43,916 nucleotides of DNA from DASSTY01 sp035760645. GTDB taxonomy: Bacteria > Gemmatimonadota > Gemmatimonadetes > Gemmatimonadales > GWC2-71-9. Below the pieces are notes generated by a model. The model worked only from the letters and a program-made list of their open reading frames with translations, ran no database searches and had not been told where the DNA came from. Position 1 is the stretch's first letter; the number at the start of each line of letters is the position of its first letter. Made by a program: the position numbers and the translations under genes. Of the stretch, positions 15,848 to 23,267 are shown one piece after another. The stretch covers positions 1 through 43,916 of the forward strand of contig DASTSO010000058.1 of the NCBI GenBank assembly GCA_035760645.1. Reading direction: 5' to 3'.

Positions 15848-16675
15848 ATGCCACGCACCGTCATGCCACGCTCCCGCGCGCCCCTCGGCGCCCTGCCGCT
15901 GCTGCTCCTCGCCGCCTGTGCCGGCGCGTCCGCCCGGACCTCGGCCACGGCCGCGTCCCCCGCGGCGTCGGCGGCGCCCGCCGCGCGACCGATCCCGGCC
16001 GCCACCCGCCAGCTGCTCGTCGTGCGCACCCCCGACTGGGACGACATCCACGGGACGCTGCAGCGCTTCACCCGCCGCGGCCCCGGCGCCGCGTGGACGG
16101 CCGTGGGCGCCGCGGAGCCGATCGTCGTCGGCCGCACGGGGCTCGCCTGGGGGCGCGGCCTCCACGGCGAGGGCGTCGCGCGGGGATTCGAGGGCCCGGT
16201 GAAGCGGGAAGGGGACGGCAAGTCGCCCGCGGGGGCGTACACGCTGAGCCGGATCTTCGGCTACGCGCCGCCCGACTCGATGCGCGACCTGCGGATGCCG
16301 TACGTGCAGGCGACGGAGGACCTCCGCTGCGTGGACGACGCGGCGTCGCCGGCGTACAACGCCCTCGTGCGCGCCCCGGCCGGCGCCCCCGAGCCGTGGG
16401 CGAGCGCGGAGCACATGCGGCTGGCCAGCGGCGCGTACCGCATCGGCGTCTTCGTGGACCACAACGCCGGCGCGCAGCGCGCGCCGGGCGGCGGCTCCTG
16501 CATCTTCCTCCACGTCTGGAGCGGGCCCGACAGCCCCACCGTCGGCTGCACGGCGATGCCGCTCGAGCGCATGGCGGCCATCGCGCGCTGGCTCGACCCG
16601 GCGGCACAGCCGGTGCTGGTGCAGCTCCCCGACGCCGCCTACGGACGTCTGCGCGCGGTGTGGGCGCTGCCCTGA
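15848..16675 (+). CDS. L,D-transpeptidase (YkuD family) lipoprotein
   Basis: A 275-residue exported protein with a lipobox LLAAC (Cys24 from the ATG at 15848; a second in-frame ATG lies at 15863). The catalytic domain of about 130-275 shows the YkuD-type segments: KREGDGKSPAGAY, then HVWSGPDSPTVGCTAM with the catalytic Cys234. Here the usual (S/T)HGC is TVGC, as in the YafK-like branch. Enzymes of this family form 3-3 peptidoglycan cross-links or attach proteins to the wall; YafK-like members can cleave such links. Which activity applies cannot be told. CATCTT lies 10 bp before the ATG, with no clear ribosome-binding site. Confidence 0.85.
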   Translation: MPRTVMPRSRAPLGALPLLLLAACAGASARTSATAASPAASAAPAARPIPAATRQLLVVRTPDWDDIHGTLQRFTRRGPGAAWTAVGAAEPIVVGRTGLAWGRGLHGEGVARGFEGPVKREGDGKSPAGAYTLSRIFGYAPPDSMRDLRMPYVQATEDLRCVDDAASPAYNALVRAPAGAPEPWASAEHMRLASGAYRIGVFVDHNAGAQRAPGGGSCIFLHVWSGPDSPTVGCTAMPLERMAAIARWLDPAAQPVLVQLPDAAYGRLRAVWALP

Positions 16676-16747
16676 GCCGCCGCGGCTGAGCGGGCGCTCA
16701 CGCCGCTTTCACGATTTCCACACCTGAGCCGTGCCATGCTGCGGGAT

Positions 16748-16764
16748 GGCGGGGACTCCCCGCC
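16748..16764 (+). terminator. Hairpin between the L,D-transpeptidase and hemerythrin genes
   Basis: GGCGGGG (16748-16754) pairs with CCCCGCC (16758-16764) over a 3-nt loop, 73 bp after the first gene and 34 bp before the second. It may end the upstream transcript or be part of the next leader. Confidence 0.4.
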
Positions 16765-16797
16765 GTCCCGGTTCGCCTCTTCACGGTGAGGGTACGC

Positions 16798-17412
16798 ATG
16801 GCACATTCATCGCTCGTCCGTCATCCGCTCGTCCATCATCTCGCCGGCGCGGCCGCCGTGCTCGGCGTGCTGCTCGGCGCCGGCGCGGTCCGCCCCGCCG
16901 CCGCGGCGGCGCAGGAGCACGCGCACGGGCACGACGCGGGGAGCGCCGCCGACACCGCCCGCGGTGGCATCGGCATTCCCGAGGCGATGCGGGTCGAGCA
17001 CGCCGAGATTCACGACGCGCTCGTGCGCGCCACCAGGGCACCGGGGCGCGTCGGCGCCGCGGCCCGCAAGCTCGCCGCGGTGCTCGATCCGCATTTCCAG
17101 CGCGAGGAGCAGATCGCGCTGCCGCCGCTGGGCCTTCTCGCCCCGCTCGCGCGCGGCGAATACGCGCCGGCAATGCGCGCGGTGCTGCCGCTGACCGACT
17201 CGCTCCGGGCCGAGCTGCCGCGGATGCTCGCGGAGCACGAGGCGATCCACGCCGCGACGCTCGAGCTCGGCGCGGCGGCGCGGGCCGCCGGGAACGCGCC
17301 CGTCGCGCGGCTCGCCGAGACGCTGGCGGCGCACGCGCGGAGCGAGGAGCAGCTCTTCTATCCGGCGGCGGTGCTGGTGGGCGAGGTGGTGCGGGGGCGC
17401 GCGGGCCGCTAG
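16798..17412 (+). CDS. Exported hemerythrin-domain protein
   Basis: A 204-residue protein with an N-terminal signal (hydrophobic core about 16-38, ending near AAAAAQ) followed by a His-rich stretch HAHGH. The HHE-type domain shows the alternating ligand pattern: EHAEIHDAL, HFQREEQIA, EHEAIHAAT and HARSEEQLFYP. These would place a di-iron centre in a four-helix bundle. Such domains bind O2 or NO or handle iron. Export to the periplasm is less usual for bacterial hemerythrins. The ATG at 16798 is chosen over the GTG at 16786 because GAGGG precedes it. It converges with the LytTR regulator gene, leaving 14 bp. Confidence 0.85.
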   Translation: MAHSSLVRHPLVHHLAGAAAVLGVLLGAGAVRPAAAAAQEHAHGHDAGSAADTARGGIGIPEAMRVEHAEIHDALVRATRAPGRVGAAARKLAAVLDPHFQREEQIALPPLGLLAPLARGEYAPAMRAVLPLTDSLRAELPRMLAEHEAIHAATLELGAAARAAGNAPVARLAETLAAHARSEEQLFYPAAVLVGEVVRGRAGR

Positions 17413-17426
17413 CCGCGGCTCACGGC

Positions 17427-18203
17427 TCAGCCCTCGCCGAAGAGGTGCGCGCTCTTCGCGCGGTAGCGGCGACTCCAGACCAGCTCGGTCCCGTCCTTCA
17501 GGATCACGTGGTAGTCGCCGTGCGACCAGGGGTGCAGCTCGCGGATCGCGTCGAGCCGCACGATGTCGCCGCGGCCGATGCGGAGGAACGCCGCGGGATC
17601 GAGCCGCGCCTCGAGCGCGCCGATCGTGCCGCGGAGCGTGTATTCCGCGCCCGGGACGAAGAGGCGCAGGTAGTTGCGCTCGGCCGCGATCCGCACGATG
17701 CGCTCCACCGGGAGCAGGAGCGCGCGATGCTCGTGGTGCACGAGGACGTGCCGGAGCCGCTGCGGCTCGCGCCCCAGCTCGGCGAGGAGCGCGTCGAGCC
17801 GCGTGGCGAGCGGGTCGGCGGCCCCGGGCGCCGAGCGCTCGGCCGGCGCGCGCAGGCGGCGCACCCGCTCGAGCATGGCGGCGAAGCGCTCGGGCCGGAT
17901 CGGCTTGAGGAGGTAGTCGAGGGCGTGCGCCTCGAAGGCGCGGAGGGCGTGGGCGTCGTAGGCCGTCACGAACACGACCGGGGGCATCGCCGCGGCGCCC
18001 ACCGTCTCGATGACGCCGAAGCCGTCGAGCCCCGGCATCTGGATGTCGAGGAGGACGAGGTCTGGCGCGAGCTCGGCGATCGCCGTGACCGCCGCCGGCC
18101 CCGAGCCCGCCTCGCCCACGACCTCGACGTCGGGCTCGTCGGCGAGCAGCCGACGCAGCCGGGCGCGCGCCGGCGCCTCGTCGTCAACGATGAGAACGCG
18201 CAT
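17427..18203 (-). CDS. LytTR-family response regulator
   Basis: A 258-residue regulator. The receiver domain (1-120) has the acidic pair VDDE near residue 7, the phospho-acceptor Asp in LVLLDIQMP (about 53), Thr in FVTAYD and Lys in YLLKPI. The LytTR DNA-binding domain (about 150-258) has the family's IVRIAAERNYLRLF and FLRIGRGDIVRLDAI segments. It binds direct repeats upstream of target genes when phosphorylated. It is the last gene of a three-gene minus-strand operon; its ATG lies 20 bp inside the kinase gene, which is its evident partner. Target genes cannot be read directly; the operon's own promoter region contains an inverted repeat (20622-20702). Confidence 0.95.
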   Translation of the reverse strand: MRVLIVDDEAPARARLRRLLADEPDVEVVGEAGSGPAAVTAIAELAPDLVLLDIQMPGLDGFGVIETVGAAAMPPVVFVTAYDAHALRAFEAHALDYLLKPIRPERFAAMLERVRRLRAPAERSAPGAADPLATRLDALLAELGREPQRLRHVLVHHEHRALLLPVERIVRIAAERNYLRLFVPGAEYTLRGTIGALEARLDPAAFLRIGRGDIVRLDAIRELHPWSHGDYHVILKDGTELVWSRRYRAKSAHLFGEG

Positions 18204-19398
18204 CGGCTTCCTCCGCGACGGCGAGCTTCGCGGTCCGGAACGGCAGCCGCACGGCGACCTGATAGCCGGGCGCCGGGGTCGGTCCCGCGGTGACGACGCC
18301 CGCGTCGCCGTAGAGCAGGGCGAGCCGGCGGCCGGTGACCGCGAGGCCGAGCCCGAGCCCCGAGCCCGCGCCGGCTGCCGCGGGGGCCGGCGCGGTCGCC
18401 AGCGCCGCCGCCGAGGCCGACGCCGAGGCCGACGCCGTCATCTCCCGCCCGACCTCGCCGAGGTCACCCGAGGCGTTCTCCACCGTGAGCACGAGCTCCC
18501 CGCCCGCGCGCCGGGCGCGCACCGCCACCCGGCCGCGCCCCGACGGGGCGATGCCGTGCTGGAAGGCATTCTCCACCAGCGGCTGCAGCAGGAGCGGCGG
18601 CACGAGCGCGTCGGCGAGCCCGGGCGCGACGTCGATCGCGACGTCCACCCGCTCGCCGAAGCGCGCGCGGGCGAGGGCGAGATAGCTCTCCAGCAGCCGG
18701 AGCTCGTCGCCCAGCGCCATCTCCCGCCGGTCGGCCGCGCCGAGGGCGTGGCGCAGGAGCTCGGAGAGATGGCCCACCATCTCGTCGGCCGCCCCGGGAT
18801 CGTCGTACATGGTGGCCGAGATGGTGTTGAGCGCGTTGAAGAGGAAGTGCGGCTGCAGCTGGAGCTGCAGGTTGGCGAGCTGCGCCTGGGCCACCTCGCG
18901 CTCGAGCGCCACCGCGTGCAGCTCGCGCTCGCGCCGCGCGCGCACGCTCTCGACCAGGAGGAGCGCGCCAAGGACGACGGCATAGGTCGTCGCGTCGCTC
19001 GGCGCCTCCATGAGCAGGCGGAGGCGGAGCGGGCCGTACGCGTAGTGCGGGAAGCCCAGCGCCGGGGCGAGCACGGCGCGGGTCAGCGCCATGAAGAGCG
19101 TGTGGGCGACGCTGAACCCGACGAACCCCGCCAGGTGCGCGAGCAGCGTCGCGGGCAAGCCCGTGCGCGCGGGCCGGAAGCGGCGGCCGACCCACACGAC
19201 GAGCGGCGCGAGCAGCAGCGCGCCGAAGGCGCCGGTCCCCTCCGTCATGAGACGGAGGGGCAGGGTGCCGGTCTGCCCCGCGGCGAGGTCGTCGAGGTGG
19301 AAGTACGCCGCGCGCAGCAACCACACGCCCGTGACCGCCGCGGCGAGACCGCCCCAGAAGAGCGGCCCCGGCGCGGGTGGGGTCCGAGTCGCCGTCAC
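18184..19398 (-). CDS. LytS/YehU-type sensor histidine kinase
   Basis: A 404-residue membrane kinase. Four or so hydrophobic helices (about 10-160) form the sensor part. The His_kinase motif is LQPHFLFNALNTIS with the phospho-accepting His, followed by the N box NAFQHG and a G box GSGLGLGLAV. Between them the ATP lid carries a Ser-Ala-rich insertion (TASASASASAAALATAPAP) of about 30 residues, encoded by short tandem repeats around 18410-18440. The GTG start overlaps the acyltransferase stop (GTGA at 19395-19398), and the gene overlaps the regulator by 20 bp. The signal sensed is unknown; a membrane or envelope property connected with the acyltransferase is a reasonable inference. Confidence 0.93.
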   Translation of the reverse strand: MTATRTPPAPGPLFWGGLAAAVTGVWLLRAAYFHLDDLAAGQTGTLPLRLMTEGTGAFGALLLAPLVVWVGRRFRPARTGLPATLLAHLAGFVGFSVAHTLFMALTRAVLAPALGFPHYAYGPLRLRLLMEAPSDATTYAVVLGALLLVESVRARRERELHAVALEREVAQAQLANLQLQLQPHFLFNALNTISATMYDDPGAADEMVGHLSELLRHALGAADRREMALGDELRLLESYLALARARFGERVDVAIDVAPGLADALVPPLLLQPLVENAFQHGIAPSGRGRVAVRARRAGGELVLTVENASGDLGEVGREMTASASASASAAALATAPAPAAAGAGSGLGLGLAVTGRRLALLYGDAGVVTAGPTPAPGYQVAVRLPFRTAKLAVAEEADARSHR

Positions 19399-20618
19399 TC
19401 GGCGCCCCAGGCCATGGGCGTCGCCGCTGCGGGGCGCGGCGCCGCCGCCAGGCTCGCGCGCGGCGAGCCCTGCGGCAGCGGCCGGAGCCCGAAGAGCAGC
19501 CGCGTCAACGCGAAGGGCCGCACCGCCACCTCGTAGAGGGCCCAGCTCAGCCCCAGCGTCGCGAAGCCGAGGAAGAGGAACTTGCCGAAGACCCCCTCGC
19601 GCAGGGGGAGCACGTAGAAGGCGAGCACCACGGTGATCGTCTGGTGCAGGATGTACACGGGGTAGATCCCCTCGTTCGTGTAGCGCAGGACGCGGTTGGC
19701 GAAGCCCAGGTAGCGCCGCGCGTAGCCCAGGATGGCGACCACCCACGACCAGGCCATCAGCGCCTTGAGCCCCGACCAGAGCGCGTAGGGCACGGCGTCG
19801 TGCGCCATCGGGTCGAGCTGGTTCCAGCGGAAGTAGTTGACCGCGAGCAGCGTGAGCACGGCCCAGCGCAGCATCGTGCCGCGCCCCGCCTCGATCCGCG
19901 CCCAGAGCGCCTCGGCGTCGCTCAGAAGATAGCCGTAGAGGAAGTAGGTCATGTAGTAGAGCAGCATCGCCCAGTCGTGCACGACGTCCTGTGGCCCGGG
20001 GAAGCGCGGGAGCAGGAAGACGAGCGGCAGCGCGAGCGGCAGCGCGAAGACCCAGAGCCCCGTGCGCTCGACGAGCCGCGCGAGCCGGGCGCCGACCCGC
20101 GCCCGGCGCGCGCCGCGCAGCCAGGCAAAGAGCGGCAGCAGCGCCACCGAGTAGAGGAAGAGGTAGGCGACGAACCAGAGGTGGTGCCAGCTCAGGTTCC
20201 CCGCCGGGTAGGTGCGCAGCGTGAAGATCGACGGATAGAACTCGAGGTACGAGCGGAAGCTCGCGCCCTGCGCCACGCGCTCCAGATAGATCTGCGGCGG
20301 CACGACGACGAGGATGCCGAAGACGAGCGGCAGCAGGAGCCGCCGGCCGCGCTCGCGCAGATACTGCACGGGCGAGCGCCGGCCGAGGGCGTAGGCGGTG
20401 CCGATCCCCGAGATCAGGAAGAGGAGCGGCATGCGCCAGGCGTGCAGGAAGTAGTTGAGCTCGAGCAGCAGATGGCTCGTCTCGGCGTTCTTCAGGTGCC
20501 ATCCCCACTCGGCCACGAACGGCATCGCCGAGTGGAAGAAGATCAGTACCGTGATGGCGAGCACGCGGAGCCAGTCGAGGTCGTGGCGGCGCGGCCGCGG
20601 GGCGAGGACGTCGCTCAT
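19395..20618 (-). CDS. Membrane acyltransferase (acyltransferase 3 / OpgC-like)
   Basis: A 407-residue integral membrane protein with about ten helices. It opens with the family motif DLDWLRVLAITVLIFFHS (catalytic-type His near residue 29). A second feature is PLLFLISGIGTAYALG. These are typical of acyltransferase family 3, which moves acyl groups such as acetyl or succinyl from the cytoplasm onto extracytoplasmic glycans; OpgC (glucan succinylation) is the closest named type. The acceptor is unknown. It is the first gene of an operon with a LytS-type kinase and LytTR regulator, all translationally coupled. This suggests that surface glycan modification and signalling are co-produced. The start ATG has GGAG upstream at longer than usual spacing. 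Confidence 0.88.
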   Translation of the reverse strand: MSDVLAPRPRRHDLDWLRVLAITVLIFFHSAMPFVAEWGWHLKNAETSHLLLELNYFLHAWRMPLLFLISGIGTAYALGRRSPVQYLRERGRRLLLPLVFGILVVVPPQIYLERVAQGASFRSYLEFYPSIFTLRTYPAGNLSWHHLWFVAYLFLYSVALLPLFAWLRGARRARVGARLARLVERTGLWVFALPLALPLVFLLPRFPGPQDVVHDWAMLLYYMTYFLYGYLLSDAEALWARIEAGRGTMLRWAVLTLLAVNYFRWNQLDPMAHDAVPYALWSGLKALMAWSWVVAILGYARRYLGFANRVLRYTNEGIYPVYILHQTITVVLAFYVLPLREGVFGKFLFLGFATLGLSWALYEVAVRPFALTRLLFGLRPLPQGSPRASLAAAPRPAAATPMAWGAE

Positions 20619-20621
20619 GGT

Positions 20622-20702
20622 CGGATTGCTCCGTGAAAGGTCCCGGGGGTCGGTGGACGCCGGGAAGTTTCGCGCGCCGCGGCGGGAGGTGGGAGCAATC
20701 CG
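20622..20702. repeat. Separated 11-bp inverted repeat in the divergent promoter region
   Basis: CGGATTGCTCC (20622-20632) and its exact reverse complement GGAGCAATCCG (20692-20702) are separated by 59 bp, just upstream of the acyltransferase-kinase-regulator operon. It contrasts with the GC-rich surroundings by its ATTGC core. It could be a pair of binding sites for one regulator, perhaps the LytTR protein (inference). Confidence 0.4.
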
Positions 20703-20777
20703 GGACGAGCGGAGCGGGGGCGGGACGAGCGGGTGACGCGGGGGACGGACGGGCGCGGCGCCGGGCCCCGCGCCGCG

Positions 20778-20783
20778 TATCCT
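20778..20783 (+). promoter_or_regulatory. -10-like TATCCT for the secreted protein/ECF sigma unit
   Basis: TATCCT at 20778-20783 lies directly after an 8-bp inverted repeat (CGCGGCGC 20754-20761 / GCGCCGCG 20770-20777) occupying the place of the spacer and -35. It is 81 bp upstream of the ATG at 20865. No sigma70 -35 is present, so another sigma factor or an activator may be needed. Confidence 0.3.
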
Positions 20784-20807
20784 TTCGGACGCGTCCCCCG
20801 TTCTACA

Positions 20808-20855
20808 CGGTGAGCGCCCGCCCTGGGGGTGGCCGGGCGCCTTCCACTCTCACCG
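20808..20855 (+). promoter_or_regulatory. Leader hairpin reaching the ribosome-binding site
   Basis: CGGTGA plus GCGCCCG (20808-20820) can pair with CGGGCGC (20834-20840) and TCACCG (20850-20855). The stem ends at the purine-rich GGGGGA before the ATG at 20865, so it might influence translation of the secreted protein and the coupled sigma factor. It fits no riboswitch family I recognise. Confidence 0.3.
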
Positions 20856-20864
20856 GGGGATCGC

Positions 20865-21524
20865 ATGCCGCGTGGTACGTCCGTCGTCCGTTCGCTGCTC
20901 GTCTCGCTGCTCTTCTGCTGGCCGGCCGCCGCCGTCGCCCAGGCCCCGGCCGACTGGCTGCTCCCCGCCGAGCGGGAGGTGGCGCTCGCGCTGAGCGCGG
21001 CGCCGCCGGCCGTCGCGGCCGGTGCCGGCGTCTACCGGCTCGAGGCCGGCGGCTATCGCCTCCACCGCGCGAGCCGGAACGGCTTCACGTGCCTCGTCGA
21101 GCGGAGCCACCCGCGGAGCCTCGAGCCGATCTGCTACGACCGCGAAGCCACGGCGGCGATCCTGCCGCGCGTCTTCGACGAGATGGCGGCGCGGCTCGCC
21201 GGCACCGATGCGGCCGCGATTCGCCGCGCGACGGCGGAGGGTTATCGTTCGGGGCGCTATCGCCCGCCGCAGCGGATGGCGGTCGCCTACATGCTCGCGC
21301 CCGAGCAGCGGAGTCACGACCCCGCGACCGGTCGCACCACCCCCATTCCCCGGCATCTGATGTTCTACACGCCCTTTGTCACCGACGCGGACCTCGGCCT
21401 CGCGCCCGGCGCCGAGGCGACCGGCGCGCGCTTCTTCGTCGTGGATCCCGGCACGCCCACGGCGTTCGTCACCGTGCTGATGGACGCCGTGGACGACGCC
21501 GTCGGCGGGGAGGCGACGCGATGA
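20865..21524 (+). CDS. Secreted protein of unknown function coupled to an ECF sigma factor
   Basis: A 219-residue protein with a clear signal peptide (cleavage near AAAVAQ, about residue 25). I recognise no family. It has two Cys (in NGFTCLVERSHP and LEPICYDREA), which may form a disulfide in the periplasm, and an HLMFYTPFVTDADLG stretch near the middle of the C-terminal half. No transmembrane segment other than the signal is seen, so it is not a typical membrane anti-sigma factor. Its stop overlaps the sigma factor start (ATGA at 21521-21524), so the two are made together. It could be a signal input, a target, or only a co-regulated enzyme. The start ATG follows GGGGGA; a leader hairpin lies at 20808-20855. 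Confidence 0.75.
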   Translation: MPRGTSVVRSLLVSLLFCWPAAAVAQAPADWLLPAEREVALALSAAPPAVAAGAGVYRLEAGGYRLHRASRNGFTCLVERSHPRSLEPICYDREATAAILPRVFDEMAARLAGTDAAAIRRATAEGYRSGRYRPPQRMAVAYMLAPEQRSHDPATGRTTPIPRHLMFYTPFVTDADLGLAPGAEATGARFFVVDPGTPTAFVTVLMDAVDDAVGGEATR

Positions 21525-22525
21525 GCCGGCAGGAGACGAGCGGGCCGGCCGCGAGCGAGCAGGCCGCGAGCGTCGACGAGCTCGAGGCGCCGCTGCGCGA
21601 GCTGCACGCGCGGTTCGACGAGCTGGTGCTGCCGTGGCGCGGCGCGCTCTGGGCCTACGCCCGGCGGCTCACGGGCAACGCGTGGGACGCGGAGGACCTG
21701 GTGCAGGAGACGCTGCTCAAGGCGTTCGCGAAGCTCCCGCGGTTCTACCAGCCGCTCGAGACGCGCGGCTATCTCTTCCGGATCGCGACCACCACGTGGA
21801 TCGACCGGGTGCGGCAGGCGCGGCCCGCCTGGGTCGAGCTCGACGAGAGCACCGAGCCCGCGGCGGAGCCGCCCGCGTGGGAGCGCGCCGACGTCGAGGC
21901 CGCGCTCGAGCGGCTCGTCACGCTGCTGCCGCCCCGGCAGCGCGCGGTCGTGCTGCTCACGGTGGCATTCGACTTCACGGCCCCGGAGGCCGCGGCGATC
22001 CTCGGCACCACGTCGGGCGCGGTGAAGGCGGCGCTGCATCGCGCCCGCGCCGCGCTCGCGCGGCCGCCGGCGGGCGCCGCGGACGAGGCCGATGCGGGCA
22101 GCGCGGCCCGCGCGCAGGAGCGCGTGGCGCCGGCGCTCGTCGCGCGCTACGTGGAGGCGTTCAACCGGCGGGACGCGGACGCGATCGCCGCGCTCCTCGA
22201 CGCGGAGGCGGTGAACGACATTGTGGGGGTGGCGGAGGAGCAGGGGCGCGCGGTGAGCCGCGCGAACTCGCTCGCCGAGTGGGCGGCGGCGGCCGACCCC
22301 GAGCTGGCGGAGATCGGCCGCCTGGACGGCGAGCCGGTGGTGCTGGTCTACGAGCGCGAGACCGACGGCGCGCGCGCGCTCTCGTGGCTCATCCGGCTCG
22401 AGACCGCCGGGGAGCGGATCGTGCGGCAGCGGCAGTACTACTTCACCCCCGAGCTCATCGCCTACGCGGCCGGGCGGCTCGGCGTGGCCGCCCGGTCGCA
22501 CGGCCACCGCTACGTCGGGGCGTAA
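21521..22525 (+). CDS. ECF-type RNA polymerase sigma factor with C-terminal NTF2-like domain
   Basis: A 334-residue sigma factor. Region 2 lies at about 35-105 (AYARRLTGNAWDAEDLVQET, the core-binding and -10-recognising part). Region 4 lies at about 125-185, with the helix-turn-helix FTAPEAAAILGTTSGAVKAA. After a linker, residues about 205-320 resemble an NTF2/SnoaL-like domain (RYVEAFNRRDADAIAALLD) as found in ECF41/ECF56-type sigma factors. There the domain contacts the sigma core and replaces a separate anti-sigma factor. It is translationally coupled to the secreted protein upstream. Regulated promoters are unknown. Confidence 0.9.
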   Translation: MSRQETSGPAASEQAASVDELEAPLRELHARFDELVLPWRGALWAYARRLTGNAWDAEDLVQETLLKAFAKLPRFYQPLETRGYLFRIATTTWIDRVRQARPAWVELDESTEPAAEPPAWERADVEAALERLVTLLPPRQRAVVLLTVAFDFTAPEAAAILGTTSGAVKAALHRARAALARPPAGAADEADAGSAARAQERVAPALVARYVEAFNRRDADAIAALLDAEAVNDIVGVAEEQGRAVSRANSLAEWAAAADPELAEIGRLDGEPVVLVYERETDGARALSWLIRLETAGERIVRQRQYYFTPELIAYAAGRLGVAARSHGHRYVGA

Positions 22526-22545
22526 CGGCCGCGCGTAGCGAGGCG

Positions 22546-23241
22546 CTAGCCGGCGGCGCTCGTGCCGAACAGCGCGCCGACCGCGGCGGTGAGGGCCATC
22601 GCGAGCGCGCCCCAGAAGGTGACGCGCAGCGCGCCGCGGCCGATCGGCGCGCCGCCGGTGCGGGCCGCGAGTCCGCCGAGGACGGCGAGCAGCACCAGCG
22701 TCGATCCGACGACCAGCTCGCGCAACTGCTCGAGCGGCGCGAACGCGACCAGGAGCACCGGCAGCACGGCGCCCACCGAGAAGGTGGCGGCCGAGGCGAC
22801 GGCGGCCTGGAGCGGGCGCGCCATCGTCGTCTCCGAGAGCCCGAGCTCGTCGCGGGCGTGCGCGGTGAGCGCATCGTGCGCCATGAGCTCGGTCGCGACC
22901 TGGTCGGCGAGCGCGGGTGAGAGCCCGCGCCCGACGTAAATCCCGGCGAGCTCGGCGTGCTCCGCGGCGGGGAGGGTGGCGAGCTCCCGCCGCTCGCGGG
23001 CGAGGTCCGCCTGCTCGGTGTCGGCCTGCGAGCTGACCGAGACGTACTCGCCCGCCGCCATCGACATCGCCCCCGCGACGAGCCCCGCCACCGCCGAGAC
23101 GAGTACGGCGCCGCGCGCCCCGCCCGCCGACGCGACGCCGACGACGAGGCTGGCGGTCGAGATCAGCCCGTCGTTGGCGCCGAGCACCGCGGCGCGGAGC
23201 CAGCCGACGCGATGAGTGCGGTGGGCCTCCGTGTGCCGCAT
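22546..23241 (-). CDS. VIT1/CCC1-family transporter (iron/manganese type)
   Basis: A 231-residue membrane protein of the DUF125/VIT family. It begins with the family segment GWLRAAVLGANDGLISTASLVVGVASAG and continues with AAGEYVSVSSQADTE. These are followed by a cytosolic Glu/His-rich part (about 85-145) that binds metal in characterised members, then three C-terminal helices. Eukaryotic members move Fe2+ or Mn2+ into vacuoles; bacterial ones probably export divalent metal. GGAG lies before the ATG at 23241. It follows the S9 peptidase gene on the same strand with a 26-bp gap, so the two may be co-transcribed. It converges with the sigma factor gene. Confidence 0.9.
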   Translation of the reverse strand: MRHTEAHRTHRVGWLRAAVLGANDGLISTASLVVGVASAGGARGAVLVSAVAGLVAGAMSMAAGEYVSVSSQADTEQADLARERRELATLPAAEHAELAGIYVGRGLSPALADQVATELMAHDALTAHARDELGLSETTMARPLQAAVASAATFSVGAVLPVLLVAFAPLEQLRELVVGSTLVLLAVLGGLAARTGGAPIGRGALRVTFWGALAMALTAAVGALFGTSAAG

Positions 23242-23267
23242 GCGCACGCTCCGGTGAGTGTCGCCGC

